In this document: positions 1-13,148 of the stretch, piece by piece | Layout: every line of letters begins with the position of its first letter | How positions within the stretch are numbered: position 1 is the first letter of the stretch | Program-made: the position numbers and the translations under genes | The notes under the pieces: generated by a model | Told to the model about the DNA's origin: nothing | Databases searched by the model: none | The model's input: only the letters and a program-made list of their open reading frames with translations | Assembly: GCF_047948215.1 (NCBI RefSeq) | Contig: NC_134458.1 | Location: 145,157,036 to 145,221,035, forward strand | DNA length: 64,000 bases | Source of the DNA: Lycorma delicatula | Lineage: Eukaryota > Arthropoda > Insecta > Hemiptera > Fulgoridae | Direction of reading: 5' to 3'

Positions 1-54
1 ATCAATTTAATAGTTATTACTTTAAAACACTTCAACACACATAATACGTACATA

Positions 55-200
55 CGAACATTACCCCCCACTTTTTTTGTGGGTTTCTGAGTAGTGAGAC
101 GTTGAGAAATATAAAAAAAATTCATACCCCATTTTTTGACTTATTGCCATACTTTCCTTCTTGCAGCATAGCTCTAGAGCTATGATGCCAGGAAAGTAAA
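55..200 (+). repeat. 3' end of dispersed repeat family R1kb (hairpin terminus)
   Basis: This segment matches 21745-21866 (for example CCCATTTTTTGAC, then an AGCTCTAGAGCT palindrome, then GGAAAGTAAA). The TTTCCTTC...GGAAAGTAAA ends can fold around the central palindrome. A terminal stem-loop followed by a fixed end suggests the 3' terminus of a non-coding mobile repeat. No coding capacity is visible. Linking it to the copies at 17.95 and 24.1 kb is an inference from order at the second site. Confidence 0.5.
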
Positions 201-809
201 AATCAGGGGTTTTTATTTAAAAACTCTATTTATTTTTTCTTATTTTCTGATAAAAAATACAATAAATAGATTATGAATTATTATTTTATGTTTGATTGTT
301 ATAAAGTTATGTTATAATAATTGTTAAAATTAAATGTTAAATGTTATAACATTATGTTATAATGTTTTATTTTATAATGTTATTCTGATATTAAAAGATA
401 TTTTCATGCAAAATTTCAAGAAAATTTTAACATAAGGTTAATGAATTTGACATTAGAGAATAATATATATTTTCATACTTTATGTACTTCTATTTAATTT
501 ACTCCATTTCTCTGCAATTTTTTAATTGTTTTACAATTGTACAAGTTTCGCGCTTGTTTTTTTTACATTTTATTTAAAATGTTTTTTTTTCCATTAGGTA
601 GAAATTTTTGTATGTTTATTCATATCTTAAATAAAAATAAAACTAAAACTTAAAAAAAGGCATATATATATTTTTTAATTTGTATATTTTAATTAGATAT
701 CATGATTTTTTCCACTTCTGTTCGGGTGCAACATTAAAAATGAATTATTATAATTTTATATATAGAGCCAATATATATTATTATATATATAAATGTTTCT
801 ATTAAATTT

Positions 810-872
<63 letters not shown>

Positions 873-2600
873 GTAAAATTAATTAATTAGTGTCGGTGAA
901 AAAACGAGTTGGGAGGTTATACTATCACAAGTAGTAAAAGCTTTGATGCGTATACAGGCGAAAAAAAAGTAAAATGCCAGGTGAAATCTAAATATAAAAT
1001 CGAATTAAACAGAAAATTTTTCAACGTTGCCAGCAAAGTCATCCTTCTGTGTCGAAATTTTTAAATGTGTAAACAGATGTGTGTATGTATGCTTGTATTT
1101 TTAAGTAGGTCCTTGACCATATTACTACCACATTAATAAGAGAAAATACTGTACGGTGACGATGAGAGGGGGGTGTTCTTTAGTTCATTGACACACTTTA
1201 AATAAACATTTCTTTTTTTCTTCTTCTAATAATGTAACTGCTGTAAAGGTACTGTATAACTGTATACTAATAGTTATTTTTAAATAAAAAATATACCTTG
1301 AATATGTATAGGTATTTGTAGCTATATATACGGTCTATATATAAATTTTTAACTGCTAGAAAACAGAGTGGAGATATATAAGTTACTATTTGTACGTATG
1401 CCAGATAAATTAATACTTCTTCCTTCTTATGAGAATTTATTATATGATGAAAGGAAATAAATATTCAATAATAAAGATATGAATTATGCTGCATCTTTTA
1501 TAGTATTGAAAATTTATATTTCAATTAATTGTGAATGTGTGAATGCATAATTTATTTTTATAATTTTTGATATTTTATTCGTTCATTGTGATAATTAATT
1601 TTTTCAATGCTTGGAAACGATGTTATCAAACGTTGTAATTTTTTTGGTAGGCTAAGTAATACAATATAAATAAAATTGTTTAACCATTTATTTAGCATAG
1701 ATTTAAAAAAATCTATAAAAAATAAAAATGATAAAGATAAATATTATAAACAAAAATAGGTTGTAAATGAGAAGATGAGCGTGATATTAATGATTAAATT
1801 AAAACGTAATTATACAGATATGTTTAATTTTTCTTTAAATGAAAACTGGAATAAAATTTTAATTAGCTAACCTTCTTATAGAGGAAAGCGCTTTTAAACG
1901 ATTTTACGATTATTTTCAGTGACAGTAACATTATTTTTTTGGTATTGTGGTTCCAAATTAAATTATTGCTGGCAGCACGACATACTATATCAGACGTGCT
2001 CAAAAAGTGTATAAGATTTAATTTTGTATTTTTATTTAGTACATTGCTGTTTTGTGCATTCCTATATTTTATAATTTCTATATATGTTAATATGTAGTTA
2101 TTTATTACATAGGTGGTACATAAAGCTTTAGGTGATTTTTAATATTATTGCAGCTTATTTTTTATATATTTCTTTTACATGACTGTAAAAACATTAATTC
2201 TACACTAGAATGGAGTAATATTATGTACTCATTTAATCTTTGTTTGAATATACATTCTGTTTGTCCATTGTAAAACTTTATTTTACACTCGTATAGATTT
2301 AGCATCGGTAATAGTTTTTTTTTTTAGTAATATTCGTAAAATAAGATAAAGAACACTATTAAAATTAGTAGTAGAAATTTTATCCAAAACAAATTAATTA
2401 TGTATTTTGTGAACTTGTGATTTAAAAAAAGAAGACAACTAAATATATTTTTACAATAAATAAATACATTTAATAAATTCTAAATATATTAATTATAATA
2501 CGAGTAGTTAAAAAACGCAAACAAATATGCTAATTTAATTATCATACAGAATAACTTTAAAATTTTCGATTTATCAAAAAGTTATGTTCATATTTTAATG
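201..2600. other. AT-rich intergenic DNA with a (TA)n microsatellite
   Basis: No gene is visible. A (TA)n run of about 28 units lies at 812-869. The rest is AT-rich sequence with homopolymer A/T tracts and no conserved protein trace in any frame. Confidence 0.6.
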
Positions 2601-2607
2601 TTTCTCT

Positions 2608-2890
2608 ATATACAGAGTGTATCACGAAGTTCTCCTGGGACTTTCATAGCCTATTCTACTCGTAAAAATAATGGAAAAGATTCACATAAATATTTTCTAA
2701 AATGCTACGTTCACGGCTAATGATAGATTTCCTTCAGATTTCAGCTGCCCCGATGAAATGAGATCGTAGTGAAATTTTTCGGACTTAAGTAAGGAGCCAA
2801 ATTAGTGATTTCTTATGGATTTTAATCTGAAAAATCGAATAAATTAGGTCTGTGAACCGTATCTTTGTTAAACGGGTAATAAACAGTTAA
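2608..2890 (+). repeat. Possible terminal fragment of an inverted-repeat DNA element
   Basis: The segment opens with ACAGAGTGTATCACGAAG, which resembles the ACAGAGTGATTCACGAAG terminus of the element at 49386, and continues with moderately GC-richer sequence. Only one end is found; no matching inverted end was seen nearby. Treated as a solo or truncated fragment. Confidence 0.3.
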
Positions 2891-5590
2891 AAATTAAAAA
2901 AACCCTTGTAGAAAATTTAATTCTTAAAAAAACGATATAAGAGAAGTTGAATAAAATAAAGAAAAGTTAGAAAACTTCGAATTTTATTTAGAAACAGTAT
3001 ATTAACGCATTTGTCAGAAATGTACTTATTAATTGCAAACAAAAATCAAATTCTATTTTGGTGATGTGAAGAATTTATAAAACCAAAATTTACAGTTAAA
3101 AAATTAAAACAAATGGAAATTACACAACAATTGTAAAATAAAAATAAATAAATAAAATATATTAAGACATAAATAAAAGAAATATGTTGTATCGTATATG
3201 CTACCTTAATGTTACTGATATTGTTAAGAATTATAAGACTGCTCTTACACGTACTTTCAATTTCTAAGGAAGAATAATTTTGCTAAACCATATGTCTAAG
3301 GTGCTCACTCAATACAAAGTTCTCAATAAGTAAGTTAATATTTTAATATCATTTTTGGTAAAAAAAATTATAAAGAGAAAATACGGTGGATTGGACATCT
3401 TATAACTATAAAGAAGGTATCTTTTGGGTCGAGTTTTTGTTTAGATAACACCGTGGTTCCTCAAGGTAGATCATTCTTTCTTAACATCTACTCATTTTCC
3501 TTATTTTTGATCCCTTCTTCCTCGGTTTCATAATCATGGTTTATGTTACGACTCCACTAAATCCATATGAAGGAGTCCTAAGAAGAGAGAGATCAAAATC
3601 AATATGATCTGGTAGGTAATTTTTCTTTAAAAAGACCAGTCAAAGACAACTCTATTTCTCGTTTGATAGCTACGTAAAAAGAGGAATAGCTGAAGGAAAG
3701 ACGGAAAAAAATTGAACTTTAAAATTCCAATTAGTTTTTTAATAAAAAAAATTAATTAGGGGACCTATAAGAGTAAAAGTCAAGTCTAATTTATTGATAT
3801 TTTTATATCGTATATTTAATAAGTGTTAAATAAATAAAAATGTAATCATGAAGAACAATTTAAAATCCACATGATTATTTTATTTAAAAATACTAAATGT
3901 CGTCTAACTTTCTGCAATATAATTGAGAAAAAATAAATAAAGATTAATACAAATGGTTTAAAAATAACAGAGAAATAAACGAATTGCAAACAAAAAGAGT
4001 TTTAAAAAATCATAGAAAAACGGGAAAGATTAATTTACTATGTGAAGTACATGTGACAATAATAAATTACAGAAAATAGGAAATGTGAATTATTGAATAA
4101 AGTTCTAACAAAGGAAAGAAAAAAGAAAAGAAGAAATGGAGGTCAAAGTGAATATAAAATAATGATGGACAAACTGATGAATGAAAAGAAAAGAATGATG
4201 TCTGTTTAAGACAGAAATAAATGATCAAAAATAAGAAATTTCTTCACAGTTTTATTTACGTAAATAAATAAAAGAATTAAACTAATAATATACACTTTAT
4301 TTCCATTTTGAAAAAAGGGAAAAAATCAATCCACGCCCTGATTGTAGATATAAAGAAATAAGTTTATAAAATCTTTTTTAACTTTATCAAAAGAATTTTA
4401 TTGCAAAATTCTACTAATTATTATTAAACTGAAATACTGCTAAATTTATTACAAACTGACATAAAACGTATTCTCATTCTATGTAAAATATATTATAGAA
4501 ATAAAATAAACAAAATAAAATTTATACTCTAAAATAAAATAAAAATCACTTAAATTTCATGATATTTTTTTTCATTATTTCATTTTATTTTTATTTCAAT
4601 TTATAACGAAGATAGCCCTGCAAAAAATATACCTTTATAAGAAAAGTCATTTTTTTACAAGCTTTGTTACTAAATTTTTCGCATTTATTAATCATTTAAC
4701 AAAGTTATCGTGCTACAAGCCTAAAATAAAACTTGTTTTCACCTTCCTTAGTTGAAGTTGATTAAAAAAAAAATACAAATGGGTCAAAATAAAACAAAAA
4801 ACTGTTATTAAAAATAAATAAAGTACAATATTGAAAAACTTCAATTACATAAAATAATTAATAAAATGAAAACTATGTTTTAGTGTTCATTGATTTTTTT
4901 AAAATTATAATGTTATAATGTATTTGTATTGCTAAAATATAATTAATAAAAATATTTTTTTTAGATCGTATTTAAAAATTTAATTTATTACGTTTTAGTT
5001 TTAAGTAGTGCAAAATATCTAGAATATTTATAATAGAATAAATATAAGAGTATTCTTGATTTAAAATAGTTATTGCGTCAGAAAGACGTCAATTATACAT
5101 CATTATAAATTGTCGATTGTATATATGTCAACAAATAAATATTTAACTTAATTGCATAATAGCAATAAAATAATTTTTTTTTAATTTTATGGTCTAGGTA
5201 AAAAATTAATTTTGGAAACAATCTGGAAAAAAATTACAGTACCATCGAAACAACTTTATTTCATGAAATAAGTTTTAATCCTTTACACAATTGAATGTAG
5301 TCATCACACAATAATTAATACATAAATAACAAAATATTGAATATAGATATTGTGTAACAAATATAATTAGTTGAGCAGTTCGATCGCCATTGGATAGTGA
5401 CATGTCCTCAAACGTTTTATAAATATGGGATCTCCATACGTTGAAAATCGCCACAACTTGAGAAATTGAACAGAACTTAAGGAATACTACGTAGAAAAAT
5501 AGTAAATGTGTTTTGTATTAATAAATATTACAAAAAAAAAATCGGTTAAAATTTGACTGAACTGGTACGATCACTATACAAAAAGTCAAA
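2891..5590. other. AT-rich intergenic DNA, nothing recognised
   Basis: Only A/T-rich low-complexity DNA is seen. No open frame resembles a known family on either strand. Confidence 0.6.
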
Positions 5591-5591
5591 A

Positions 5592-6152
5592 ACCTACTGG
5601 TGAGGCTACCCTCACGGCGCTTGGTGAGTACCGCCGGGTGACTTACGCGATACCCTACCACATATCACTACTGACGGTTGCATCCATTTCCCAGGCGCCA
5701 AGTATGGGAAGACACTCTCAAGGCTGAAGGTTTCCGTCCACCCATTGGATAGGGTAGCCAAACCGACAGTTTTATAAGTAAATTTCGCGTGGTCAAACAA
5801 CAGCGAAATTATTCTTCTCCCTTTTTAATTTATGTAAATAAAAGATAACCTTCGTTTTCTGTGTTAACTCAAAAACTATTCAACCCATTTCGTTGAAAAT
5901 TTCACAATTTATTATTATTTGTCCCGGGAGTTTTTTATATGTTATTAGTCCCATATATTTGTTAGTCTGGTGTGAAATGTTTGTATAGGAATCGCCAAAA
6001 ACATGTATATCCCAGAGCATTGATTTATTTAATTGAAATACAATTAATATTGTACTTTTTACTTCCGTAATATGATTTTCCAAATATAATACAAAAACTA
6101 TTTAATTCATATACTGAAATTTAGCAGCAGCGAAGCATTGCCGGGTCCACTA
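5592..6152 (-). repeat. GC-richer repeat with CTAG-type terminus (Helitron-like candidate)
   Basis: A ~560-base block stands out from the AT-rich flanks. At 6126-6153 it ends with GCGAAGCATTGCCGGGTCCACTAG; read on the minus strand it begins CTAGTGGACCCGGCAATGC. Helitrons end in CTAG-type termini, so a non-autonomous Helitron is possible. The upstream hairpin is weak and no Rep/helicase coding is present. Minus-strand open frames at 5612-5800 and 5880-6083 have no recognisable domain and are probably chance frames. Confidence 0.3.
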
Positions 6153-6559
6153 GTTTTATATAAAATATATTATAAATATATACAATACTATATTTTTATA
6201 TACTATTGTATATAAAAATTTGTTCAGATATTTTCGAAGAATTTATATTGAACCAGTATGAAAATATTAATCGAAATATAGGTCAACACAAGTACTTAAA
6301 AATTTACATAAATACACCTTCTCAAATTTCTATAGAATTTTATATTTATTTTGGACTGAAAAGGACGTGAACATCGATATTTGCAAAAACCCCGATACCC
6401 AACATTTTGGCCTATGGCTATACTTTCCGTTTATAATTATTCTGTTGCAAGAGTTAAAGACGGGAATGCAAAAATTTTAAATTAATTTTTTCTTTAATTT
6501 GGTATTAGTAAATAAATAGTTAATTATTTTAAAGAAAGGGTTTTTATATAAGTAGTTAA
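6153..6559. other. AT-rich intergenic DNA, nothing recognised
   Basis: No gene, repeat or RNA signal recognised between the CTAG-ended block and the piggyBac remnant. Confidence 0.5.
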
Positions 6560-7326
6560 AGGGTTCTGATGGAATTGGATTGTTAGAAGAAGAAAACAAA
6601 TTTTATAAACCAACACATGGCTCAAACAGAAACCTAACTGGGGAAAATTGGTTTTCATCAATTAACTTGGGTGAAAAACTGGGAGGTTAGGCCTAACATA
6701 TGTTGGCACCCTAAATAAAAGAAAACGAGAAATTCCAGCTGAATTTCTCGCTGACAAAAAATGAAAAATTGGGGAAAGTTTATATGGCTTTACTAAAAAA
6801 ATTACCTTGATTTCTTATATACCAAAACGTAACAGAGTAGTAACACTTATTAATTCTATGCATCATAATAAAGGTGATGACTAAAAAATAATAAGCCTGA
6901 GATTATATCCTACTATAATGCCAAAAATATTGGGGTTGATGGTTTAGACAAGATGTGCAGTAATTACTTTTGTATCTGGCGTACAAAGAGGTAGCCGATG
7001 GTTTTGTTCTATAGATTAATTTATATTTGTGCAGCGAATTCCTAAATCGCTTATAATCGCAAGACATACAGCCTTATGACAGACACTTTGACTATGTGAA
7101 AGTAGTAGCAATGAAGTTAGTTTCCGCCCACGCAACGCAAATATTTTATAATAAAAGAATTTCTCGATATATACGAATTTCATTAAAAAGAATTTTTAAA
7201 TTGCAAGAAGAACCTGAGGTACTTCCAAAAACTTCCGGAAGGCTGCAAGACCGAAAGACATGCAGTATCTGTCCTGAGAAACGAAAATTGTATTTGGCTA
7301 TGAATGTAAAAACTCTGCATGTTTAG
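6560..7326 (+). pseudogene. piggyBac transposase, C-terminal half, degraded
   Basis: Translation in shifting frames gives the piggyBac signature. HGSNRNLTGENWFSSINLG (about 6625-6680) matches the NVTTDNWFTS region. LTYVGTLNKRKREIPAEFL (about 6693-6750) matches the canonical VGTLR.NKREIP block. GFTKKITLISYIPKRNRVV is followed by the NKPEIISYYNAKNIGVDGLDKMC segment (about 6893-6960), which carries the late catalytic-core Asp. The C-terminal Cys-rich tail begins at KTCSICPEKRK (about 7255), within the last open stretch 7096-7326. Stops (for example after FLADKK) and several frameshifts make it non-functional. The N-terminal half and the TTAA-flanked ends were not found. piggyBac transposases cut and paste DNA at TTAA; this copy is a fossil. 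Confidence 0.85.
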
Positions 7327-8867
7327 ACTTTAGACTCTCTGAAAAAAAAATACACGAGATTTAGTCTCCATAGGCAGTCTATTAAGACTAAACTACGACT
7401 TTTTTTTATTTCAGTTTTTTTTTTTAATTTTATTATTATTATTATTATTATTATAATTATCGTATAATATTCACCCACATTTTTAAATAATGTAAATAAA
7501 ATATAACTATGATTTTAAATCTTAATAAAATGAAAAAAAGCAAGAGCAAATTCAAAAATAAAAAAGCAAAAGCATATCCAAATTCTATATTTCTTTTTAT
7601 TTTTTTAATATAAGTTTTCCTTCTTTGGGATTCTAAGACCAAATTCCTCGGATTTATAACCATTTGTGTCGTTTTGTGAGCAATCCTTTGTAATTACAGA
7701 TAATCATGTAACAATGGAAAAGGCTGTAAATAAGAATGATTTCAGCCGCCAATTACCTAGTTATCACATTTTCTAGGAGAAACCATCTTTATATCCTTTT
7801 CAGAATATATATAAACCATTTGAATAGAAACTTATTCAGGTAGAATCTCATCTAATGGGTTAATTATTTTGAACTATGAAGAATTCTTTCAGATTCATTG
7901 TATTGCACTTTAACAAATACGTACAAACTGTATTCCAGGCTTTATCTTAGTTGTATGGTAAATTCGCTTACTTAGGGGTGTAAATCAGAGCTGATTTACA
8001 GCCAACCACTCAACTTGTTCATAATCTCTAACTTCCTTGTTGGAATTAGGGCTTTGGATCACACATTATTGTACATTTATATTAATTCAGAAAGCCTCTG
8101 TTACTGCTTATCTTTGTTGATGGTGAACATTGAAACACTACCCTTAGTATCGACCAGTACATACATTGGTCGAATTCCAGTTTCTGTGAGTTGTGTCAAA
8201 GTTGCTCCAAACATTTTTTGTAATCTAACATTAAATGGTTTAGTCAAACCCCTCAATCTCTCAAGTTCTTTTTTCTCGTTACTGTATAAAAATGTTTTCC
8301 TGTATCAAACAGTAGTTTAAAGTAATAAAAATGTTTTAAAACGCTTTAATTCACTTAACAATAACTAAAAGTAAAACTTTACTTAAAAATTACGTAAAAA
8401 GTAACTAAAAAATTAAGAGGTGTCAAACTGACGTCACCTCACCGTATGTGTCCATGAAATGTAACCTCATCAAATGGAGGTTATAGGAGGTTATTGAAAA
8501 TTAGGTGGTGTGATATAATTAAAAAGACGATAATAATATAAAACTAATAAGAGAAGACACACATTTGTGATAACGCCTTGTACAAAAAGAAACTAAGTTG
8601 GTAGAACATGTAAGAGTAGTTACACATTATGTAATGGTAAATTTGACATAAAAGGATGGAAATGTTAAAATAATTAAAGATTGAATACATAAAATTGAGG
8701 TATTCGAATATGTCAGACACTATTAATTCTGGTTTTATCAGACAAGCATCTCATTTCTTTCTTTTGCATATTATTTATTCATATGAGCCTCATTTATTCA
8801 GAATAATTGTGCGATGAGTAAACGTATTTCTAAACAATAAATTTTCATCCATTATTCTTCTTCTTCT
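7327..8867. other. Intergenic DNA with short (ATT)n
   Basis: An (ATT)n tract lies at about 7430-7459. An open frame on + at 8015-8320 (101 aa) is somewhat less AT-biased than its surroundings but shows no domain I recognise, and I do not call it a gene. Confidence 0.5.
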
Positions 8868-9000
8868 TGTGCCTTATTCGCTCAGTTAACGTTGGCTATC
8901 ATGTTGGCAGTCAATTTTATTTACGCCGTCCTGCAAAGACATATACTTTAGATTTCAAACCATCGTCTTTAGCTATGTTGTCCTCCGCCTGCTGTATCGA
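8868..9000 (-). pseudogene. Possible 3' end of an RTE-like retrotransposon
   Basis: On the minus strand the segment reads through a GCCAACATGATAGCCAACG stretch into AAGAAGAAGAAG. That layout resembles the 3' ends of insect RTE-type non-LTR elements, which finish in a short simple repeat. No catalytic domain is present, so this rests on end structure only. Confidence 0.3.
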
Positions 9001-11208
9001 AGTGTATTAAATACAAAAAGAAAAAAAATTGCAGAATTTTCTTTCAGAATATATAGTCATGTAACTAATACTTTAAATAAAATTATTTTTTAATAATACT
9101 TGAAACCTAGGAGTTCTTTTATAAACACTCTATATATTTCTAATTATGTATTCATTAAATTCTATACAACCCATGGTAACAGCAACCACATTTGGTTTGG
9201 GTCGCTAATCTTCTTTTGACGTAGCTACCTTTTTAAGTCCATAAAAAATATTTTTTTGGCTTTTAAACATAAGCCATCTAACAATAAACTTATAAGTCCT
9301 TTTTTTATCATTTTATTTACAATTTATCTTTTTCTTCTACCGCTGTATTTTTTTTTATATTTCACTTATAAAAAACAAACGAAAAATACAGAATTCATCG
9401 GTCTCTAATATTTTTCTCTTCTAATCTTTATATTCTGTTATATTTTCACAGTCCTTGAACAGATCATTACTTTAGTTTAATCTTTTATTTTTTGATACTA
9501 ATTCTACCTTTCTCTTAATAACTGTTCTATTGTTGTCGCTTTTTGTTTTTGTGTTTTTTTTAATCTTTTACGTCAGTTACATTCTTTTTTCTATTTTTAT
9601 TCATATCACATTTTTCTAACTTCCTGCTTGATTCTTTCCGTTACTTTTTTTTTACTTTAAATATCTATGTTTAATTTTTATCAAAAAATGTTGTAATTAA
9701 ATATTAGATAGTGTTTCTTCAATATGAAAACTTTATATTATTTATTAGTAGAAATTTTAAAAGAGATACTGATAATTAATTAAAACTTCATATATATAAA
9801 TTTTTGTTTCGGATCAAAATGATAATTACAATATTTTATAAATTCTTGATATGAATTCGGGTGTTAATATGAGATACTTGCCTTTAGAAATTTGTATGAT
9901 TATTTTCCTTCATAAATAAAAACCTGAATTTGTTTGCTTAAATAGGAAATGATGTTTACGTAAATTTAAAAAAAATATATATTCCAGAATCAAACTGGCG
10001 ACTCATCTTTTTGAGAATAGAAAGTACTTTATTTCCTTAAAAAAAAAAAAAAAAAGATTTTATTTTTTCACTATTTGAAAAATATTGAAGGAGCAATTTC
10101 TTTTCTTTATTTTTTATTTAGATAAAATGACCTACTAACTATTAAAACGTAAAAGAATATATGTCCAACCAAACTAAATAAGTTTTGCTTTTATTAAGAA
10201 TTAATCGATGAGCCTAGTTTGCAGTGTTTTAATATATTAACGGTTTTTAATATATTAAAATTTAAAAAAAATAATAATAATTGTAAACTATTATTTGCTT
10301 CTCTGAATAATATTGTTATACTTCTAAATTTATTTATAAAATAAATCAGCCGATTTTTAATAAGCTTAGACTTATAATTTACGAGTAATATCTACATGAA
10401 AATATATATGAAATTAATGTAATGTTATTGATTTTATATTTAATAAGACATGTGAATAATATGTTTGTTTTTTTTTTCCAGAACGCAATAATATACATTT
10501 CAATTTTACCTGAGTTTTCCAATTATAATTCTTTTTTTGTTTCTTTACCCTACATAAAAATACTTTTGAATATGAAAATGACGTCATGGTCATTATATTT
10601 ATGGTTTTTAATTCAACACTGTACAATTATGACAGTGAGAAAATGAAAAATAGTTTCTAATTGTCTCCTATAATTGTCTATAATAATCAATGTGACTTTT
10701 TCTTTTATAAATCTTCCACTTTGAGAGGTTTTTTTACAAAAAAAAAAAAAAAATTGTAAATAAAAATAAAGAAGAAACATTGAATTAATAGATTAATTAA
10801 AGAATAAAACTTAAATATACATGAGACTCGATTAACTTTAAATAATAATATTAAAAAACACTCTTTTATATATTGTTATACTCTTTTTATATTGTTATTT
10901 TAATAATATTGTCAATTAAAAAGATGAATTTAATTTAGAATATATTGCTTAACGAATGGATGTAACAATTTCTAAAATTATTGATAAATTATACTTTTCA
11001 GATCTTCTCGGCAGATTAATATTATTATAGTTCATTCTCAGAATTAAAAATTGTCCGGCCAGTTATAGGCTTTATTTAAACGGTAATTCTGTATGTCCTA
11101 CCTATATTAAACAATTGAACAAAAAAACAGACGTAATAAAATTTAAAAAAATATATACATTCTTCCGACCTTCCTGTTTATCAATTTTTTCTATATATAT
11201 ATTTTATC
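9001..11208. other. AT-rich intergenic DNA, nothing recognised
   Basis: Long pyrimidine-rich and A/T-rich tracts. Open frames overlapping on both strands at 10414-10646 are compositionally driven and have no family signature. Confidence 0.6.
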
Positions 11209-11507
11209 CCGTTGGGCTGGTCTAGTGATTAACTTATCATCAGTTGTTTAACAACTGATTTTAAAAATTCGAAGGTTCTTAAGTTCAAATCCTACTTGTT
11301 TAAAAGTTCAAAAAAGTTGTTAGTTTAAACGTTAGTTTCTTCAATACGGATTGGAATACTAGACAGTTGATCCGGTGTACTTTGGTGGTTGGGGTTCAAT
11401 TAATCTCACATGTCAAGAATTATCGGCTTGACCGTATGCAAGACTACACCACATTTACATGTTATACATATCATCCTTATCTCATTTGTCTGTAGGGGGG
11501 GGGGGGG
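11209..11507 (+). mobile_element. tRNA-derived SINE, family A (diverged)
   Basis: The 5' head has an A-box-like GGCTGGTCTAGTGATTAAC and a B-box-like AGTTCAAATCC. The body (TTTGGTGGTTGGGGTTCAATTAA, then the CATTTACAT...CATATCATCC segment) matches the SINE at 51502. The tail is replaced by a G run of about 13 bases (11495-11507). RNA polymerase III SINEs have no protein and use LINE machinery. No target-site duplication was found. Confidence 0.65.
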
Positions 11508-13046
11508 TTGCTTATTGTTCACTAGTTGAACAAATTGCAACGTACACATTAGGAGGAATAAGCATTCTAAAACTGGTAAATAATTTTGACTTTAAATAAA
11601 CATTTAATTTGAAAAAATATCACAAGTATTTTATGTAACATTATAAAAATACAACAGTGAATTTTTGCATTAAATTTTCTACAATGATATAATTACGTGT
11701 TATATAAACAAACAAGAGTAAACAAACAAATACAACTTAACATAATACTACATTTGACTATTGCCGAGGGATATATCGAATACTATGACTCTTGTCTAAC
11801 ACTAAATCTCTATTAGCCGATTTACACGTCACGTAACTTACGTCACTTGTTACCATAGCAATAATTTCCTATCACATATTGCTCTATAAACCACCTGACA
11901 CCATATTGTAATATGATTAAGTTTAAGGATAATGTTTGGACAAATAAACAAACAAATTTCTGCTACACGTGGGCTCAACATTATATAGTGCATTAAAAGA
12001 GGAAACCTCCACCTACCGGTCAGTATTTCTTACTAAGAGAATTTTTATTAATAAAAAAAAATTCTAAGTTTGTTTACTTTTGTTCTTTGCATTCTAATAA
12101 TCAAATGCCAACGTATAATTTGTTTAAGACGTATTTTATACTATGAAAAGTGTTTTTATGTTTTGTTTTACAAGATAAATGTGAAACGTAGTTAAAATGA
12201 AATTAAATATATTTCATGCTCTTTGTTTTTATTAAAATGCAGAATATCATTACATAAATTGCATATAATATTAGAATGTTGCAAAAGGTTGCTGTTAAAC
12301 CACATATTAAGAAATAAGTAATATTTAGTGTGATTTAACTCTATTAAATATCATTCCATTGCAGGAAAATTTAAAATAATATCAATAGTTTAGGGACTAC
12401 AGCGAGGAAAATTGAAACAGTAATAATATTACGTGATTGGCAAAGACGTATAAGTGACCTATAATATAATGTCACATGTACGGTTTAACGTAATGAGCCA
12501 ATCACTCTACAGTTAAATCATTTTTTTTCTATTATATAAAGTAAAGAAAACGTTTTCCCATATTGATTTCTGACGGAACGTTATATCATTTAATCAATTT
12601 CTATCAGAATAGATAAATCTAGATGCTTTTTTTTATTTATTTTTCGATAAAATTTAAAATTTCGATCTTAAGAATTCAAGAGAGATATTTAAAATAAAAT
12701 TGGGAATCAGATTGAAACACTAGTTAGATTGTATTTTTAGTTTTAAATTCGCAAAATACCATCTAACTGTTTCGAATTTTCAAAATATGTCAAGCCAATC
12801 TACAAGAAAGCCAGCCACGTTTTCAAACGAATGGCACACTTGTAGTTGGCATTAGTAATTTATTGTACGTAGGATTGCACACATACCAGTTTTATTAGCT
12901 CAAGTTTTTCAACGTATAATAAATTTTTACGTTATAAAGTTATTTTTACGTTAATTACTTTTAACTTTATATTTATTGAAATATGATAAATTCTGTTATG
13001 AAGATCTATTTATTTATTATTTTTATTACATATATATATATATAAT
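11508..13046. other. AT-rich intergenic DNA, nothing recognised
   Basis: No coding trace, RNA gene or repeat match to other parts of the window was recognised. Confidence 0.55.
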
Positions 13047-13148
13047 TTCTTTTCTTTTTAGTTTTACGGGCAACTGCTATGGTTATTAGCCCGATGGAAA
13101 TTGGTAGCGTATGAAAAATTCTACACCTGACCGGGATTCGAACCCGGA
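13047..13148 (-). mobile_element. 5'-truncated SINE with I-clade LINE tail
   Basis: On the minus strand the B box (GGGTTCGAATCCCGGTCAGG) is followed by a short body and then GGGCTAATAACCATAGCAG and TTGCCCGTAAAA, ending in an A-rich tail (T-rich on + at 13047-13060). The last ~30 bases closely match the 3' end of the I-clade element at 39724-39756. The head matches the tRNA-Glu-like SINE at 38829. The copy stops upstream of the B box, so the tRNA 5' half is missing. Confidence 0.65.

Noticed and set aside
8015..8320. 101-aa open frame on + as a possible host gene
   Set aside because: No domain, no neighbouring exons or signals seen, and composition is explained by local sequence. Without expression or conservation data it is not supported.
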